A DNA stretch of 64,000 nucleotides. Origin: Phytopythium helicoides. Taxonomy: Eukaryota; Oomycota; Peronosporomycetes; Pythiales; Pythiaceae. Location: positions 1 to 64,000 of the forward strand of contig JANFNE010000040.1 of NCBI GenBank assembly GCA_024867545.1, in the 5' to 3' direction. Positions within the stretch are counted from its first letter, which is position 1; every line of letters begins with the position of its first letter. Of this stretch, positions 20,709-30,673 are shown in pieces. A program made the translations under genes and the position numbers. The notes beneath the pieces are model-generated. The model saw only the letters and a list, made by a program, of their open reading frames with translations. It searched no databases and was not told where the DNA came from.

Positions 20709-22571
20709 CTAATCGCGAAGGCCGAGCTTATCGTCTGTGACGGTCTCGTCCGTGTTCTCCGCGATCACCTTCAGCGCCATGATGTCGTCGTTCACGTTGC
20801 AAACAGTCGAGAGGCGGTCGACCACGACATCCATCGCCACGTACAGCGCCCACGTCGATGGAAGCGTGCCAGTCGAGAAGACAGTTTGGTAGATGGTCGA
20901 CATCATTGCAATGCCACCGCTGGGGATAGGCGGTGTGCCGAAGCACGCAACAAGCGTCAACAAGTACAGCACCACGATGCGTGTGACCGTCAGTTCGTCG
21001 CCGTTGCCAGATGACTCTGCCAAAAAGACGATACCAACTGGATAATACCAACCTGCTCCCGTCACGTTGGCAACCACGCCAACGGAAATGACAAAGTTTG
21101 CCAGAGACTGAGAGCAAACCCGGGCCTTCTGGATGCAGCCAAGTGTAATTGGCGCCGTCGCGAGCGAAGAAGCCGAGCAGAACGCAAACACGTAAGACCG
21201 AATCATGAGTTTCATGTGTGTGTACGGGTTGCATCGCGTGAAGAGAAAGTAGACGATGGGGACAACCACGAAGATCTGCACCACCAAGGCGCACAGTGCA
21301 GCAAGCGGATAGACATAGATGTCCGAGAACTTGCTGAGAGCGTCCTGATTCGAGGCGAACGCACCGCCAATGATAAACACAATAGCGACGGGAGTTACCC
21401 AGATCACCCACTCGATCGCCAGGAAGAACGCGTTGCGCAACTGAAGAAGCACCATGTACAGGTAGTTGACTCGACGTGTCTGGTTGAAGAAGTTTCGACC
21501 GGCAATCGCTCCCATGACCATCGCGAATGTGATAACAGACAAGAGCTCAATGTTGTACATCGAGCTGAAGATGTTCTCGGGCACGATAGTCGTGAGGATA
21601 GACACTAACTGGTCACTCAAACTGATCGACGTGTTCACAGTCGAGTCACTGGTTGCAAACACTTTGTTCACGTCGACGATTCGGAACGTTGAGTTTGTCG
21701 TGAGCTCAGACGGGCTACCAACGCAAGCCAAAGTGCCGTTACTTTGAGCTTCCAGCGATAAATCGTTGCCACAGACAAATCCCATGGCTTCGGAAGCACT
21801 TGTGTCGTATGCTTTGTATCGAAAGAACGGTCGGAAGAGCAGTGCGACCGTAAGACCCGAGAGGCTCGACGTTGAGGCTTCAGTCAAAAACACCTTGAAC
21901 GTCTGAACTCCGACAGCCGAAACCTTGCCGACGAACACGATATCTCCAATAGCAACAGCGACCGAGCAGAACACGTAGGGAACGACGAGAGATTTGATGG
22001 CTCGAAGAAAGAGTGTTCCAGGCAATGAAACCCAGTCCGCTACCACCGTAGACACCTTGATCGAGCTCAGAAAGATGCCAAGAGCTAAGCCGATCGCTGC
22101 ACCGACGATGATGTACGGCACCGACACATTCACAGCGGGTCGTGCTCCTTTGAACGCTTCAACAGCATCCTGACTATCTCGCTCCTCGATCGTGATGAAC
22201 GGATTGGACCCTCGGATCATCGTGTACTCGTCCGTCCCGCCTTTGGCGCTGCTTCCGACCGACATCAGAGTTTCGCCATCACCGCTGTCGTTCCCAGAGT
22301 CCAGCTTGTTGCGAGACGTAAAGTTGGTGCGAGGGCTGTTCGACGACGGGTAGCTGCCAGCACTTGGCACGCGATTGCGACTCGACCCAGACGCTCGAGA
22401 GACATTTGTGACCGTCGTATCAGTTGAGACGCCGGGGCGTGCCACGAAGCTAAAGGAAGCTCGACCCTGGCTGTAGATCGGCCCGGTGCGCTCCTGTCCG
22501 AGTGCTTGGCGCTGCTCTTCGTCGAGCAGGATAAGCCCTGACGGCGCGGGAGGAGCAGGTGGGCGTTGCAT
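20709..22571 (-). CDS. SLC1/DAACS-family symporter paralogue 5
   Basis: 620 aa, intronless; ATG at 22,571. Sister of SLC1-4 through most of the tail and the membrane core (GAAIGLALGIFLSS), but its loop (YDTSASEAMGFVCGN) looks like those of the SLC1-2/6 group, so it may be a mosaic. TM8 VDRLSTVCNVNDD; HP2 GTPPIPSGG. The C-terminus DETVTDDKLGLRD departs from the common D(H/M)LG(H/R)R(D/E) end. Confidence 0.9.
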   Translation of the reverse strand: MQRPPAPPAPSGLILLDEEQRQALGQERTGPIYSQGRASFSFVARPGVSTDTTVTNVSRASGSSRNRVPSAGSYPSSNSPRTNFTSRNKLDSGNDSGDGETLMSVGSSAKGGTDEYTMIRGSNPFITIEERDSQDAVEAFKGARPAVNVSVPYIIVGAAIGLALGIFLSSIKVSTVVADWVSLPGTLFLRAIKSLVVPYVFCSVAVAIGDIVFVGKVSAVGVQTFKVFLTEASTSSLSGLTVALLFRPFFRYKAYDTSASEAMGFVCGNDLSLEAQSNGTLACVGSPSELTTNSTFRIVDVNKVFATSDSTVNTSISLSDQLVSILTTIVPENIFSSMYNIELLSVITFAMVMGAIAGRNFFNQTRRVNYLYMVLLQLRNAFFLAIEWVIWVTPVAIVFIIGGAFASNQDALSKFSDIYVYPLAALCALVVQIFVVVPIVYFLFTRCNPYTHMKLMIRSYVFAFCSASSLATAPITLGCIQKARVCSQSLANFVISVGVVANVTGAGWYYPVGIVFLAESSGNGDELTVTRIVVLYLLTLVACFGTPPIPSGGIAMMSTIYQTVFSTGTLPSTWALYVAMDVVVDRLSTVCNVNDDIMALKVIAENTDETVTDDKLGLRD

Positions 22572-22615
22572 TGCCACCAGCAGGGGCTGAACTGGAGCTG
22601 TGACTGCCTGTCGGC

Positions 22616-22629
22616 AAAAGCGCGAGTGA
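22616..22629 (-). promoter_or_regulatory. Inr-like element of SLC1-5
   Basis: On the minus strand TCACTCGCGCTTTT lies 45 bp before the ATG. Confidence 0.5.
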
Positions 22630-23133
22630 GATCAAACGGAAGCAAGGCGAAGGAGAGCTCGGGGTTGTGGATGCACTGCACACCCCGCTCTATGCACTGG
22701 GCGACCGTGGTAGTTTGTAACTGCGGTGCTGTTGCCCACCTCAGGTTAGCTGTGATGGTCGGCAACAGATCCCTTCTCCGTGCACACCCTCATCATCCTC
22801 CTCGATAGCGACTCGATAGATACATGACGTTGCCATCCAAGTGCGTAGCAGCAGGAAGATAGCGACAGACGACCTCAATCAAGAGGACATCTGATCAAGC
22901 ACGCACGCGTTTGAGGTGCTGCAACGGCGGCAGGTCAGGCGATCGCACACCCTCTGCGCGATGGACAGTGCGGCTCTATACCTTCGTGTCAGCTTCAGAC
23001 GACAGCTGGCTCGCGCTTTGACGCAAAACAGGGTCTCCTGGGCTGACGAGCCGCGACGTCACGGCCATGCGGTGCTGGTCAGTTCACGGTCCACCTCGCG
23101 ATTCACGATTCGTGAATCACGAAGCCAATCGCG
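22630..23133. other. Upstream region of SLC1-5
   Basis: No gene. The block at 22,710-22,830 (TAACTGCGGTGC and following) is similar to the upstream blocks of SLC1-6 and SLC1-7. Confidence 0.45.
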
Positions 23134-24996
23134 CTAATCTCTCCGGCCGAGCATGTCGGCCGCGACGGTCTCGTCCGTGTTCTCCGCGATCACCTTCAGC
23201 GACATTGTGACATCGTTCACGTTGCAAACTGTCAAGAGGCGGTCGACCACCACGTTCATCGCCACAAACAATGCCCACGTTGATGGCGAGTCGCTGGTCG
23301 AGAGGATCGTCTGGTACAGGATCGACATCAATTGTAGGCCGCCACCAGGAATCGGTGGTGTGCAAAAGCACGCAATTAGCGTCAGCAAGTACAGCACCAC
23401 AATGCGTGTGACCGTCAGCTCGTCGCCATTGCCAGAAGACTCGGCCAAAAAGACGATACCAACTGGATAATACCATCCTGCTCCCGTCACGTTGGCAACT
23501 ACACCGACTGAAATGACAAAGTTTGCTAGCGATTGAGAGCACACGCGAGCCTTCTGGATGCAGGAGAGCGTGATGGGGGTCGTCGCAAGCGAAGAAGCCG
23601 AGCAGAACCCAAACACATAAGCTCGAACCATGAATTTCATATGCGTGTACGGGTTGCATCGGGTGAAGAGGAAGAAGACGATGGGAATAATTATGAAGAT
23701 CTGCACCATCGAAGCACAAAGCGCCACCAGAAGATAGGTGTACACGTCTGGGATTTGTCTGAGTGCATCTTCGTTCGACACCAATGCGCCAGCAATAATA
23801 AACACAACGGCGACGGGAGTTCCCCAGATCACCCACTCGATTCCCAAGAAGAAAGTATTGCGAAGCTGTAGTAGCACAACATAGAGGTAGTTGACTCGAC
23901 GTGTCTTATTGAAGAAGTTGCGACCAGCAACTGCTCCCATGACCGTTGCGAATGTAATGATCGACAGCAGCACAACGTTGTACATCGCGCTGAAAATGTT
24001 GTTAGGGACGAGGGCCCCGAGGATAGTAATGAGCTGGTCACTCAATCCGCTCGTCGAGTACTGAGCCGAGTCGCTGAGTTTAAAAACGTTGTTCACGTCG
24101 ACGATTCGGAATGTTGTGGATGTTGTCAGCTCATACGGATTTCCAGTGCACATCAACGCCCCGTTGCTTTGCATTTCCAGCGAGAGATTGTTGTCGCAGA
24201 CAAAAGCCATGGCTTCGGAAGCACTTTTATTGTTCGCCTTGTATTGAAAGTATGGTCGGAAGAGCAGCGCGATCGTGAGACCCGAGAGGCTAGCTGTCGC
24301 TGCCTCCGTAAAAAAGATTATGAGCGTCTGGATACCAACGGCTGAGACCTTGCCGACGTACACGATATCTCCAATAGCAACAGCAACTGAAAAAAAGACG
24401 TAGGGAACGACGAGAGATTTTATGGCTCGCAGAAAGAGTGTTCCGGGAATCGAAACCCACGCTGCGACCACGTCAGATACATCGAGGTAGCTTAGCAAGA
24501 TGCCAATGGCAGTTCCAACCACTGCACCCAGTAATGTGTACGGGACCGACACATTGACTCCGGATCTGTTCCCCTTGAGCACCTTAATTGCTTCCAGGCT
24601 GTCACGCTCGTTGATTGTGATAAACGGATTGGATCTTCGGATCGTAGTGTGCTCACCCACGCCGTCTTTGCCGCTGCTTCCGACCGACATCAGAGTTTCT
24701 CCATCACCGCTGTCGTTGCCAAAATCCAGCTTGTTGCGACTCGTAAAGTTGGTTCGAGGGCTGTGTGAAGGACGGTTGCTCCCACCACTTGCAAAGCGAC
24801 CGCGAGTCGACCCGGAAGCTCGTGAATCGTTTGTGATCGGTGCGTCAGCTGAGACGCCGGGGCGTGATGCGGCACCCAAGGAAGTGTATCCCTGGCTGTA
24901 GATCGTTCCAACCCGCTCCCGTCGAAGTGCTTGAAACTGCTCGTCTTCGAGCAGGACGATTCCCGTTGGTGAAGCAGGAGCAAGTGAGCGTTGCAT
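23134..24996 (-). CDS. SLC1/DAACS-family symporter paralogue 6, divergent at ion-binding positions
   Basis: 620 aa from the ATG at 24,996 (an upstream ATG at 25,056 would start before the Inr and is not used). It is the least constrained copy. TM8 reads VDRLLTVCNVNDVTM, so the Asp that corresponds to GltPh D405 (sodium site 1) is Val, and Leu stands at the Arg397 position. HP2 is CTPPIPGGG where others have GTPP, and VPYVFFSVAVA replaces VPYVFCSVAVA. The tail shows SPRTNFTSRN and SNPFITINERDSLEA. Reading frame is intact, so either it has a changed function or it is early in decay. Confidence 0.88.
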   Translation of the reverse strand: MQRSLAPASPTGIVLLEDEQFQALRRERVGTIYSQGYTSLGAASRPGVSADAPITNDSRASGSTRGRFASGGSNRPSHSPRTNFTSRNKLDFGNDSGDGETLMSVGSSGKDGVGEHTTIRRSNPFITINERDSLEAIKVLKGNRSGVNVSVPYTLLGAVVGTAIGILLSYLDVSDVVAAWVSIPGTLFLRAIKSLVVPYVFFSVAVAIGDIVYVGKVSAVGIQTLIIFFTEAATASLSGLTIALLFRPYFQYKANNKSASEAMAFVCDNNLSLEMQSNGALMCTGNPYELTTSTTFRIVDVNNVFKLSDSAQYSTSGLSDQLITILGALVPNNIFSAMYNVVLLSIITFATVMGAVAGRNFFNKTRRVNYLYVVLLQLRNTFFLGIEWVIWGTPVAVVFIIAGALVSNEDALRQIPDVYTYLLVALCASMVQIFIIIPIVFFLFTRCNPYTHMKFMVRAYVFGFCSASSLATTPITLSCIQKARVCSQSLANFVISVGVVANVTGAGWYYPVGIVFLAESSGNGDELTVTRIVVLYLLTLIACFCTPPIPGGGLQLMSILYQTILSTSDSPSTWALFVAMNVVVDRLLTVCNVNDVTMSLKVIAENTDETVAADMLGRRD

Positions 24997-25033
24997 CGCT
25001 GCAGTTAGTTGTGGAGCTGTGGCTGCTAGGCGG

Positions 25034-25048
25034 AAAAAGCACGAATGA
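25034..25048 (-). promoter_or_regulatory. Inr of SLC1-6
   Basis: TCATTCGTGCTTTTT on the minus strand, 38 bp before the ATG. Confidence 0.6.
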
Positions 25049-25179
25049 TAGCGCAAGCGAAGTCACGGAAATGAAGCGAAGGAGTGCTTGGGTCCGGGCC
25101 GAGCGTGTGTGGATGGTAGCGAAAAATTAACAAGTGTTTGCACCTAGTTCTGAGCACGACAGCGAGTAGTGTGCAGCAG

Positions 25180-25330
25180 GGATCTGAAGGATGTAACTGT
25201 GGTGCCTGCTGCTTGTGGTGCCTGAGCAGGGCTAAACGCCCGGATGACTCAGTTGCATTGTGGTTCACATCACGCAGATCCTTCCCGCCATCATCGCGAC
25301 TGTAGCGACTGAGCGACGACTACCGACTGG
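25180..25330. repeat. Upstream block shared by SLC1-6 and SLC1-7
   Basis: This block recurs at about 27,445-27,600 in the same orientation and at the same distance from its gene (shared pieces include GGATGTAACTG and GCGACTGTAGCGAC). The two genes were therefore duplicated in tandem with at least 300 bp of promoter. Confidence 0.65.
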
Positions 25331-25418
25331 GCCATGGCGACTGCAAAATCGCTGATTGCTGAGACACGATGGTTACGCAGCTAGATGGATTTGATCACTC
25401 GCGTCATCTCATGCCATG

Positions 25419-27278
25419 CTAATCTCTCCTGCCGAGCATGTCGGCCGCGACGGTCTCATCCGTATTCTCCGCGATCACCTTCAGCGCCATGATGTCGTCG
25501 TTCACGTTGCAAACTGTCGAGAGGCGGTCGACCACTACATCCATCGCTACCAGAAGTGTCCATGTCGATGGGATGTCGCTCGTCGCGAAAATGGTTTGAT
25601 ACAGGATCGACATCAATGGGAGACCCCCGCCTGGAACCGGTGGTGTGCCAAAGCACGCAATCAGTGTCAACAAGTACAGCACTATGATGCGCGTGACCGT
25701 CAGCTCGTCGCCATTGCCAGATGACTCGGCCAAAAACACGATACCCACTGGATAATACCAACCTGCTCCCGTCACGTTGGCAACTACACCGACGGAGACA
25801 ACAAAGTTTGCTAGCGATTGAGAGCACACGCGAGCTTTCTGGATGCAGTCGATCGTGATTGGCGCCGTAGCCAGCGAAGAAGCCGAGCAGAAAGCGAAAA
25901 CGTAAGACCGAATCATGAGCTTCATGTGTGAGAACGGGTTGCATCGGGTGAAGAGGAAGAAGATAAAAGGAACAATCACGAAAATCTGCATGATCAGAGC
26001 ACACAGTGCCGCCAGCGGGTAGATGTACACATCCGAGAGCCTGTTAATGGCATCTTGTTTGGATGCCAGTGCTCCAGCAATGATAAACACTATGGCAATT
26101 GGAGTCACCCGGATCAGCCCCTCAATAATCAGGTAGAATGTGTTGCGGAGTTGGAGAAGCACAACGTACAGGTAGTTGACTTTACGTGTCTTGTTGAAGA
26201 AGTTGCGACCAGCGACTGCTCCCATGAACATTGCAAATGTGATTACAGACAGCAGCACAACGTTGTACATTGCGCTGAAAATGTTGTCGGGGACAAGGGT
26301 CACAAGGATGGTAACCAACTGATCGCTCAATCTGATCGTCGAGTACTGACCCGAGTCGCTGACTGTGAATACGCTGTTCACGTCGATGATTCGGAATGTC
26401 GTGGACGTTGTCAACTCAGTCGGGTTTCCGGTGCATGCCAACGTTCCGTTGCTTTGCATTTCCAGCGATAGATTGTTGTCGCAGACAAAAGCCATGGCAT
26501 CGGATGGAGTTGTGTCGTATATCTTTGAGCGGAAGAGTGGTCGGAAGAGCAACGCGATTATAAGACCTGAGAGACTTGCTGTTGCTGCCTCCGTTATAAA
26601 CACTTTAAGCGTTTGGATTCCAATCGCTGAGACCTTGCCGACGAAAACAATGTCACCGATAGCGACAGCAACTGAACAAAATACATAGGGCTCCACAATG
26701 GAGTTGATGGCTCGAAGAAAGAGTGTTCCGGGAATCGCAACCCAGTCTGCAACGACTGTCGACACCTTGAGGTAGCTTAGCAGGATGCCGATGAGAGTCC
26801 CAACCACTGCACCCAAAACTGTGTACGGCACCGATACATTGACAGCGGGTCGTGTCCCCTTGAATGCTTCAACGGCGTCTAGGCTTTCCCGCTCTTCGAT
26901 CGTGATGAACGGGTTGGATCCTCGGGGACGGGAGTGATCCATCCCACCCTTGCTGCTGCTTCCGACCGACATTATAGTTTCGGCGTCGACGCTGTCGTCG
27001 CCAAAGTCTAGCTTGTTGCGAGTCGTGAAGTCGGTGCGAGGGCTATGCGAAGTTAGGTTGCTTCCACCACTCAGCAAGCGGCTGCGAGTCGACCCAGAAA
27101 CTCGAGAGACGTTTGTGACCGTCCCATCGGTTGAAGCGCCAAGGCGCGATGCGGCACCCAATGAAACACGACCCCGGGCTTGTATTGATCCAAGGTGCTC
27201 CCGTCGAAGCGCTTGATGCTGGTCCTCGTCGAGCAAGACGATTCCCGTTGGCGCAGCAGGAGTAGGCGGTTGTTCCAT
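25419..27278 (-). CDS. SLC1/DAACS-family symporter paralogue 7
   Basis: 619 aa from the ATG at 27,278, 43 bp after the Inr. Tail: LVLLDEDQ-type block, SPRTDFTTRN (Asp instead of Asn in the repeat motif) and SNPFITIEERESLDA. Loop like SLC1-6 and SLC1-2 (AFVCDNNLSLEMQSNG, GQYSTIRLSDQ). TM8 VDRLSTVCNVNDD and HP2 GTPPVPGGG are standard for the array. TM segment IEGLIRVTP replaces the usual IEWVIWVTP, placing an Arg in the membrane part. Confidence 0.9.
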   Translation of the reverse strand: MEQPPTPAAPTGIVLLDEDQHQALRREHLGSIQARGRVSLGAASRLGASTDGTVTNVSRVSGSTRSRLLSGGSNLTSHSPRTDFTTRNKLDFGDDSVDAETIMSVGSSSKGGMDHSRPRGSNPFITIEERESLDAVEAFKGTRPAVNVSVPYTVLGAVVGTLIGILLSYLKVSTVVADWVAIPGTLFLRAINSIVEPYVFCSVAVAIGDIVFVGKVSAIGIQTLKVFITEAATASLSGLIIALLFRPLFRSKIYDTTPSDAMAFVCDNNLSLEMQSNGTLACTGNPTELTTSTTFRIIDVNSVFTVSDSGQYSTIRLSDQLVTILVTLVPDNIFSAMYNVVLLSVITFAMFMGAVAGRNFFNKTRKVNYLYVVLLQLRNTFYLIIEGLIRVTPIAIVFIIAGALASKQDAINRLSDVYIYPLAALCALIMQIFVIVPFIFFLFTRCNPFSHMKLMIRSYVFAFCSASSLATAPITIDCIQKARVCSQSLANFVVSVGVVANVTGAGWYYPVGIVFLAESSGNGDELTVTRIIVLYLLTLIACFGTPPVPGGGLPLMSILYQTIFATSDIPSTWTLLVAMDVVVDRLSTVCNVNDDIMALKVIAENTDETVAADMLGRRD

Positions 27279-27320
27279 CGCCACTTTACTGGGAGTTGCG
27301 GAGCTGTAGCAACTAGTCGG

Positions 27321-27335
27321 AAAAAGCGCGAATGA
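27321..27335 (-). promoter_or_regulatory. Inr of SLC1-7
   Basis: TCATTCGCGCTTTTT on the minus strand, 43 bp before the ATG. Confidence 0.6.
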
Positions 27336-27992
27336 GAGCACGCACGTGACGCCTAGGGAACCGAAGCGAAGGAACGCTCGAGTCCGCGCGGAGCGTTGGG
27401 GATGGTATTGCACTCAGCTCTAAGTACGTCAGTGTGCTGAGTGCGGCTAGGATCTGTAGGATGTAACTGCGGTGCCTGCTGTTCGTGGTGCTGTAGGCAG
27501 CCAGAAGCCCAGCTAATGCAGATCCTTTCCACCATGCCCACTCTCACCTTCCTCCACCATGGATTTCGCGACTGTAGCGACCCAACGACGACTACCGGAC
27601 TGCTGCCACTGCAAGCCACCAGCGATGTGCAAATACAGTACCGGTACTGCCCATCGCTGATACACGTTGTGGGGCCTACAACGTGGATCACACCTTGAGG
27701 TAAACTTCATTTTTATCGACAGCAGGGATTGATATCTCTGTTGCACAGTGCACGCATGCGTCTGATGTGCACAGCACATTGATGACTGCTTCAAATGTAG
27801 TTTGCTCAAACACGAGGTTCTAGTCCTGGAGCTTGTCAGTGACGAGCCAAGAGCATAGAGGAGAGAAGGGCTCGAGCTATACGCCATTGTGAGCTTCATG
27901 GTCCACCTCAAGAATACGGTTCGCAGCTAGCCGCGTTTGGCAATTCTTTATCATCTCATAACGCCTGGACAAACATAAACAACGCGCGCATG
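27336..27992. other. Upstream region of SLC1-7
   Basis: Contains the block shared with SLC1-6 (27,445-27,600). Beyond it I see no gene. Confidence 0.5.
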
Positions 27993-29810
27993 CTAATCTC
28001 GATGCCCAAGGTGGTCACCGACAACGGTTTCATCCGTATTCTCGGCGATCACCTTGAGGGCCATGATGTCGTCGTTCACGTTGCAGACCGTCACGAAGCG
28101 GTCGGCGATCACGTCCATCGCCACGTACAGAGCCCACGTGGACGGCACGCCGCTGGTCGAGAAGACCGTCTGGTAGATGGTCGACATCATGGCGATTCCC
28201 CCACTCGGGATTGGAGGTGTGCCCCAACATGCAATGAGCGTCAAGAAGTAGAGCGCGATGATCCTCGCTACTGTCAACTCGTCGCCATTGCCTGACGACT
28301 CGGCCATGAACACGATCCCGATGGGGAAGTACCAGCCAGCACCCGTCAGGTTCGCCACCACACCGACCGACACGACAAAGTTCGACAGCGACTGAGAACT
28401 CACACGAGCCTTCTGGATACAGCCAAGCGTAATAGGGGCCGTCGCCAGTGAAGAAGCAGAGCAGAACGCGAACACATACGCGCGCACCATGTGCTGCATA
28501 TGGCTGTACGGGTTGCACCTCGTGAAGATGAAGTACACGGCCGGCACGACCACGAACATCTGCACGACGAGTCCGCAGAACGCAGCGATCGGGTACATGT
28601 AGACGTCCGAGACCTTGCTGAGTGCGTCCTGGTTGGATGCGAAGGCACCGCCGATGATGAACACGATGGCGACGGGGGTGACCCAGATGACCCATTCGAT
28701 GGCGAGGAAGAAGGTGTTGCGAAGCTGCAGGAGTACCGTGTAGAGGTAGTTGACTCGACGTGTTTTGTTGAAGAAGTTGCGACCAGCGATCGCCCCCATA
28801 ACTACCGCAAACGTGATGACGGACAGCAGCTCTGTGTTGTACATGGACTTGAAAATGTTCTGTGAGACGATGGTCTTGAGGATGGAAATCAGCTGGTCGC
28901 TGAGTCCGATCGTCGTGTCGACGCTCGAGGTGCTTGTCGTGAACACATCATTCACATCGATGATTTGAAACATGGAAGTGACCGTGAGCTCCGAAGGATT
29001 GCCGACACACGCCAAAGATCCGTTGCTTTGCATCTCCATCGAGAAACCGTTGCTGCAAAGAAAAACCATCGCTGCCGCTGTGTTCGTTCCAATCGTATTT
29101 GAGCGGAACAGTGGCCGGAAAAGCAGCGCGATCAGAAGTCCTGAGAGGCTCGAGGTAGCAGACTCTGTTAAGAAGACCTTAAGCGTCTGAATGCCGACAG
29201 CTGATGCCTTACCGACGAAAACGATGTCGCCAATCGCCACAGCCACCGAGCAGAACACGTACGGCACAATAAGCGACTTGATGGCTCGAATGAAGAGTGT
29301 TCCGGGCAATGAAACCCAGTTGGCGACGATTTCAGGGACCTTGAATGAGCTCAGCGAAACCCCGAGAACAACCCCGACTACCGCGCCGATGATGATGTGT
29401 GGGACCGACACATTCACAGCGGGTCGCGATCCCTTGAACGCCTCAAGAGCGTCTTGACTCTCGCGTTCCTCGATCACGATGAACGGGTTTGAGTCTCGAA
29501 TCATGGCGAGCTCTTCCAAGCCACCTCCTTCGGTGGTGCTCGCGCCAGCCGACATCATGGTCTCTACGTCACCGCTATCATAGCTAAAGTTGTGCTTTTT
29601 GCGCGTCGAGAAGTTAGTCCTCAGGGTGTTGGCTGACGGGGAGCCGATACAATTGGACTGGTGATTGCGAGCCGAGCCGGACTCTCGAGATCCGTTCGTG
29701 AAGGTGCGTCCTTGGCTGTAGACTGTCGTGGTGCGTTCGCGATTGAGAGCTTGGTACTGTTCTTCATCGAGAAGAATTAGCCCCTTTGGAGCAGCTGGTG
29801 GGCGTTGCAT
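27993..29810 (-). CDS. SLC1/DAACS-family symporter paralogue 8
   Basis: 605 aa, the shortest full copy, intronless; ATG at about 29,810, 50 bp after an Inr. The tail is shortened, and the repeat motif is degenerate (TLRTNFSTRK). The C-terminal ~260 residues, from GAIAGRNFFNKT to IAENTDET, are identical in protein to SLC1-10 although the N-terminal halves differ clearly. TM8 ADRFVTVCNVNDD has Val at the Arg397 position; VSSQSLSNFVVSVGVVANLTGAG is shared only with SLC1-10. Confidence 0.9.
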   Translation of the reverse strand: MQRPPAAPKGLILLDEEQYQALNRERTTTVYSQGRTFTNGSRESGSARNHQSNCIGSPSANTLRTNFSTRKKHNFSYDSGDVETMMSAGASTTEGGGLEELAMIRDSNPFIVIEERESQDALEAFKGSRPAVNVSVPHIIIGAVVGVVLGVSLSSFKVPEIVANWVSLPGTLFIRAIKSLIVPYVFCSVAVAIGDIVFVGKASAVGIQTLKVFLTESATSSLSGLLIALLFRPLFRSNTIGTNTAAAMVFLCSNGFSMEMQSNGSLACVGNPSELTVTSMFQIIDVNDVFTTSTSSVDTTIGLSDQLISILKTIVSQNIFKSMYNTELLSVITFAVVMGAIAGRNFFNKTRRVNYLYTVLLQLRNTFFLAIEWVIWVTPVAIVFIIGGAFASNQDALSKVSDVYMYPIAAFCGLVVQMFVVVPAVYFIFTRCNPYSHMQHMVRAYVFAFCSASSLATAPITLGCIQKARVSSQSLSNFVVSVGVVANLTGAGWYFPIGIVFMAESSGNGDELTVARIIALYFLTLIACWGTPPIPSGGIAMMSTIYQTVFSTSGVPSTWALYVAMDVIADRFVTVCNVNDDIMALKVIAENTDETVVGDHLGHRD

Positions 29811-29859
29811 GGATGCTTCGAGGTACCAGTAGCCTGATAGCTTCTCCCTGCTAGCTGGC

Positions 29860-29873
29860 AAAATTGCGAATGA
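29860..29873 (-). promoter_or_regulatory. Inr of SLC1-8
   Basis: TCATTCGCAATTTT on the minus strand is the best match to the Phytophthora initiator in the array, 50 bp before the ATG. Confidence 0.7.
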
Positions 29874-30673
29874 AGACGGTCAACGAGAGCACGCCTCCTT
29901 ACGGTGGCTGGTATTTCTGATGCGTGACCTTCCCTCTTCAGCATGCATGAGCATTATAAGCACTACGTACATAGCGCAACAAGTAGTTCGCACAGTGAAT
30001 TCAGCGTGTTGTAGTCTGGCTGCTCGCTCAGGTGCACAGCAGTGGTGGTATTAGGCGGGAGCACATCTTTCCTCCTAGCATTTGCTCATCTTCCAGTTGA
30101 ATACCTCTCTGATAATGTACATATAGTAAAAACCCGATGAAAAAGATCGATCAGATGTATTGAGGGCTTCTCAACCAGCGCGACGGCTACTGTGGTCGGG
30201 ATGACCATGTCAGCAGCCGGATGACCGTGGCTACTCCTGACAAGGATAGGAAGAAGACCGAAACGCGCGTGACGTGGGCAAGAATCCCTTGAGGTTGTTC
30301 CGGACTGCAAGTTGGAATGCAGAACGTCGGCTTGTAGGTCACAACCAAGCGGAGATCTTGTCGAAATACAGTCATAAAACGCAGCAAAAGCTGTGAGTGT
30401 GTACAGGTGCGTGGATGAAAAGCACTTGAACAAACCTATACTATCGAACCCCTTCAACTATACTGCATGGAGTATACTCATGATAAAAGTATACGTCCGT
30501 AACTTCAGTGCAAGCACTCACACCACCAGCATCGGTTCTACAGCAAGCTCCAGCTTTCAAGGCGCAAGGTTGCGTGCAAGTCGCTGTGGACTTGGAGATA
30601 TCAGCCGAGGAAGCGCAGCATCTAGTCTAGAGAGAAACGAAGCCTAGTACCAATTCCTGTAAGTGCTCACCAG
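29874..30673. other. Intergenic between SLC1-8 and SLC1-9
   Basis: No supported gene, only short overlapping frames (longest 123 codons on minus, unrecognised). Confidence 0.5.
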
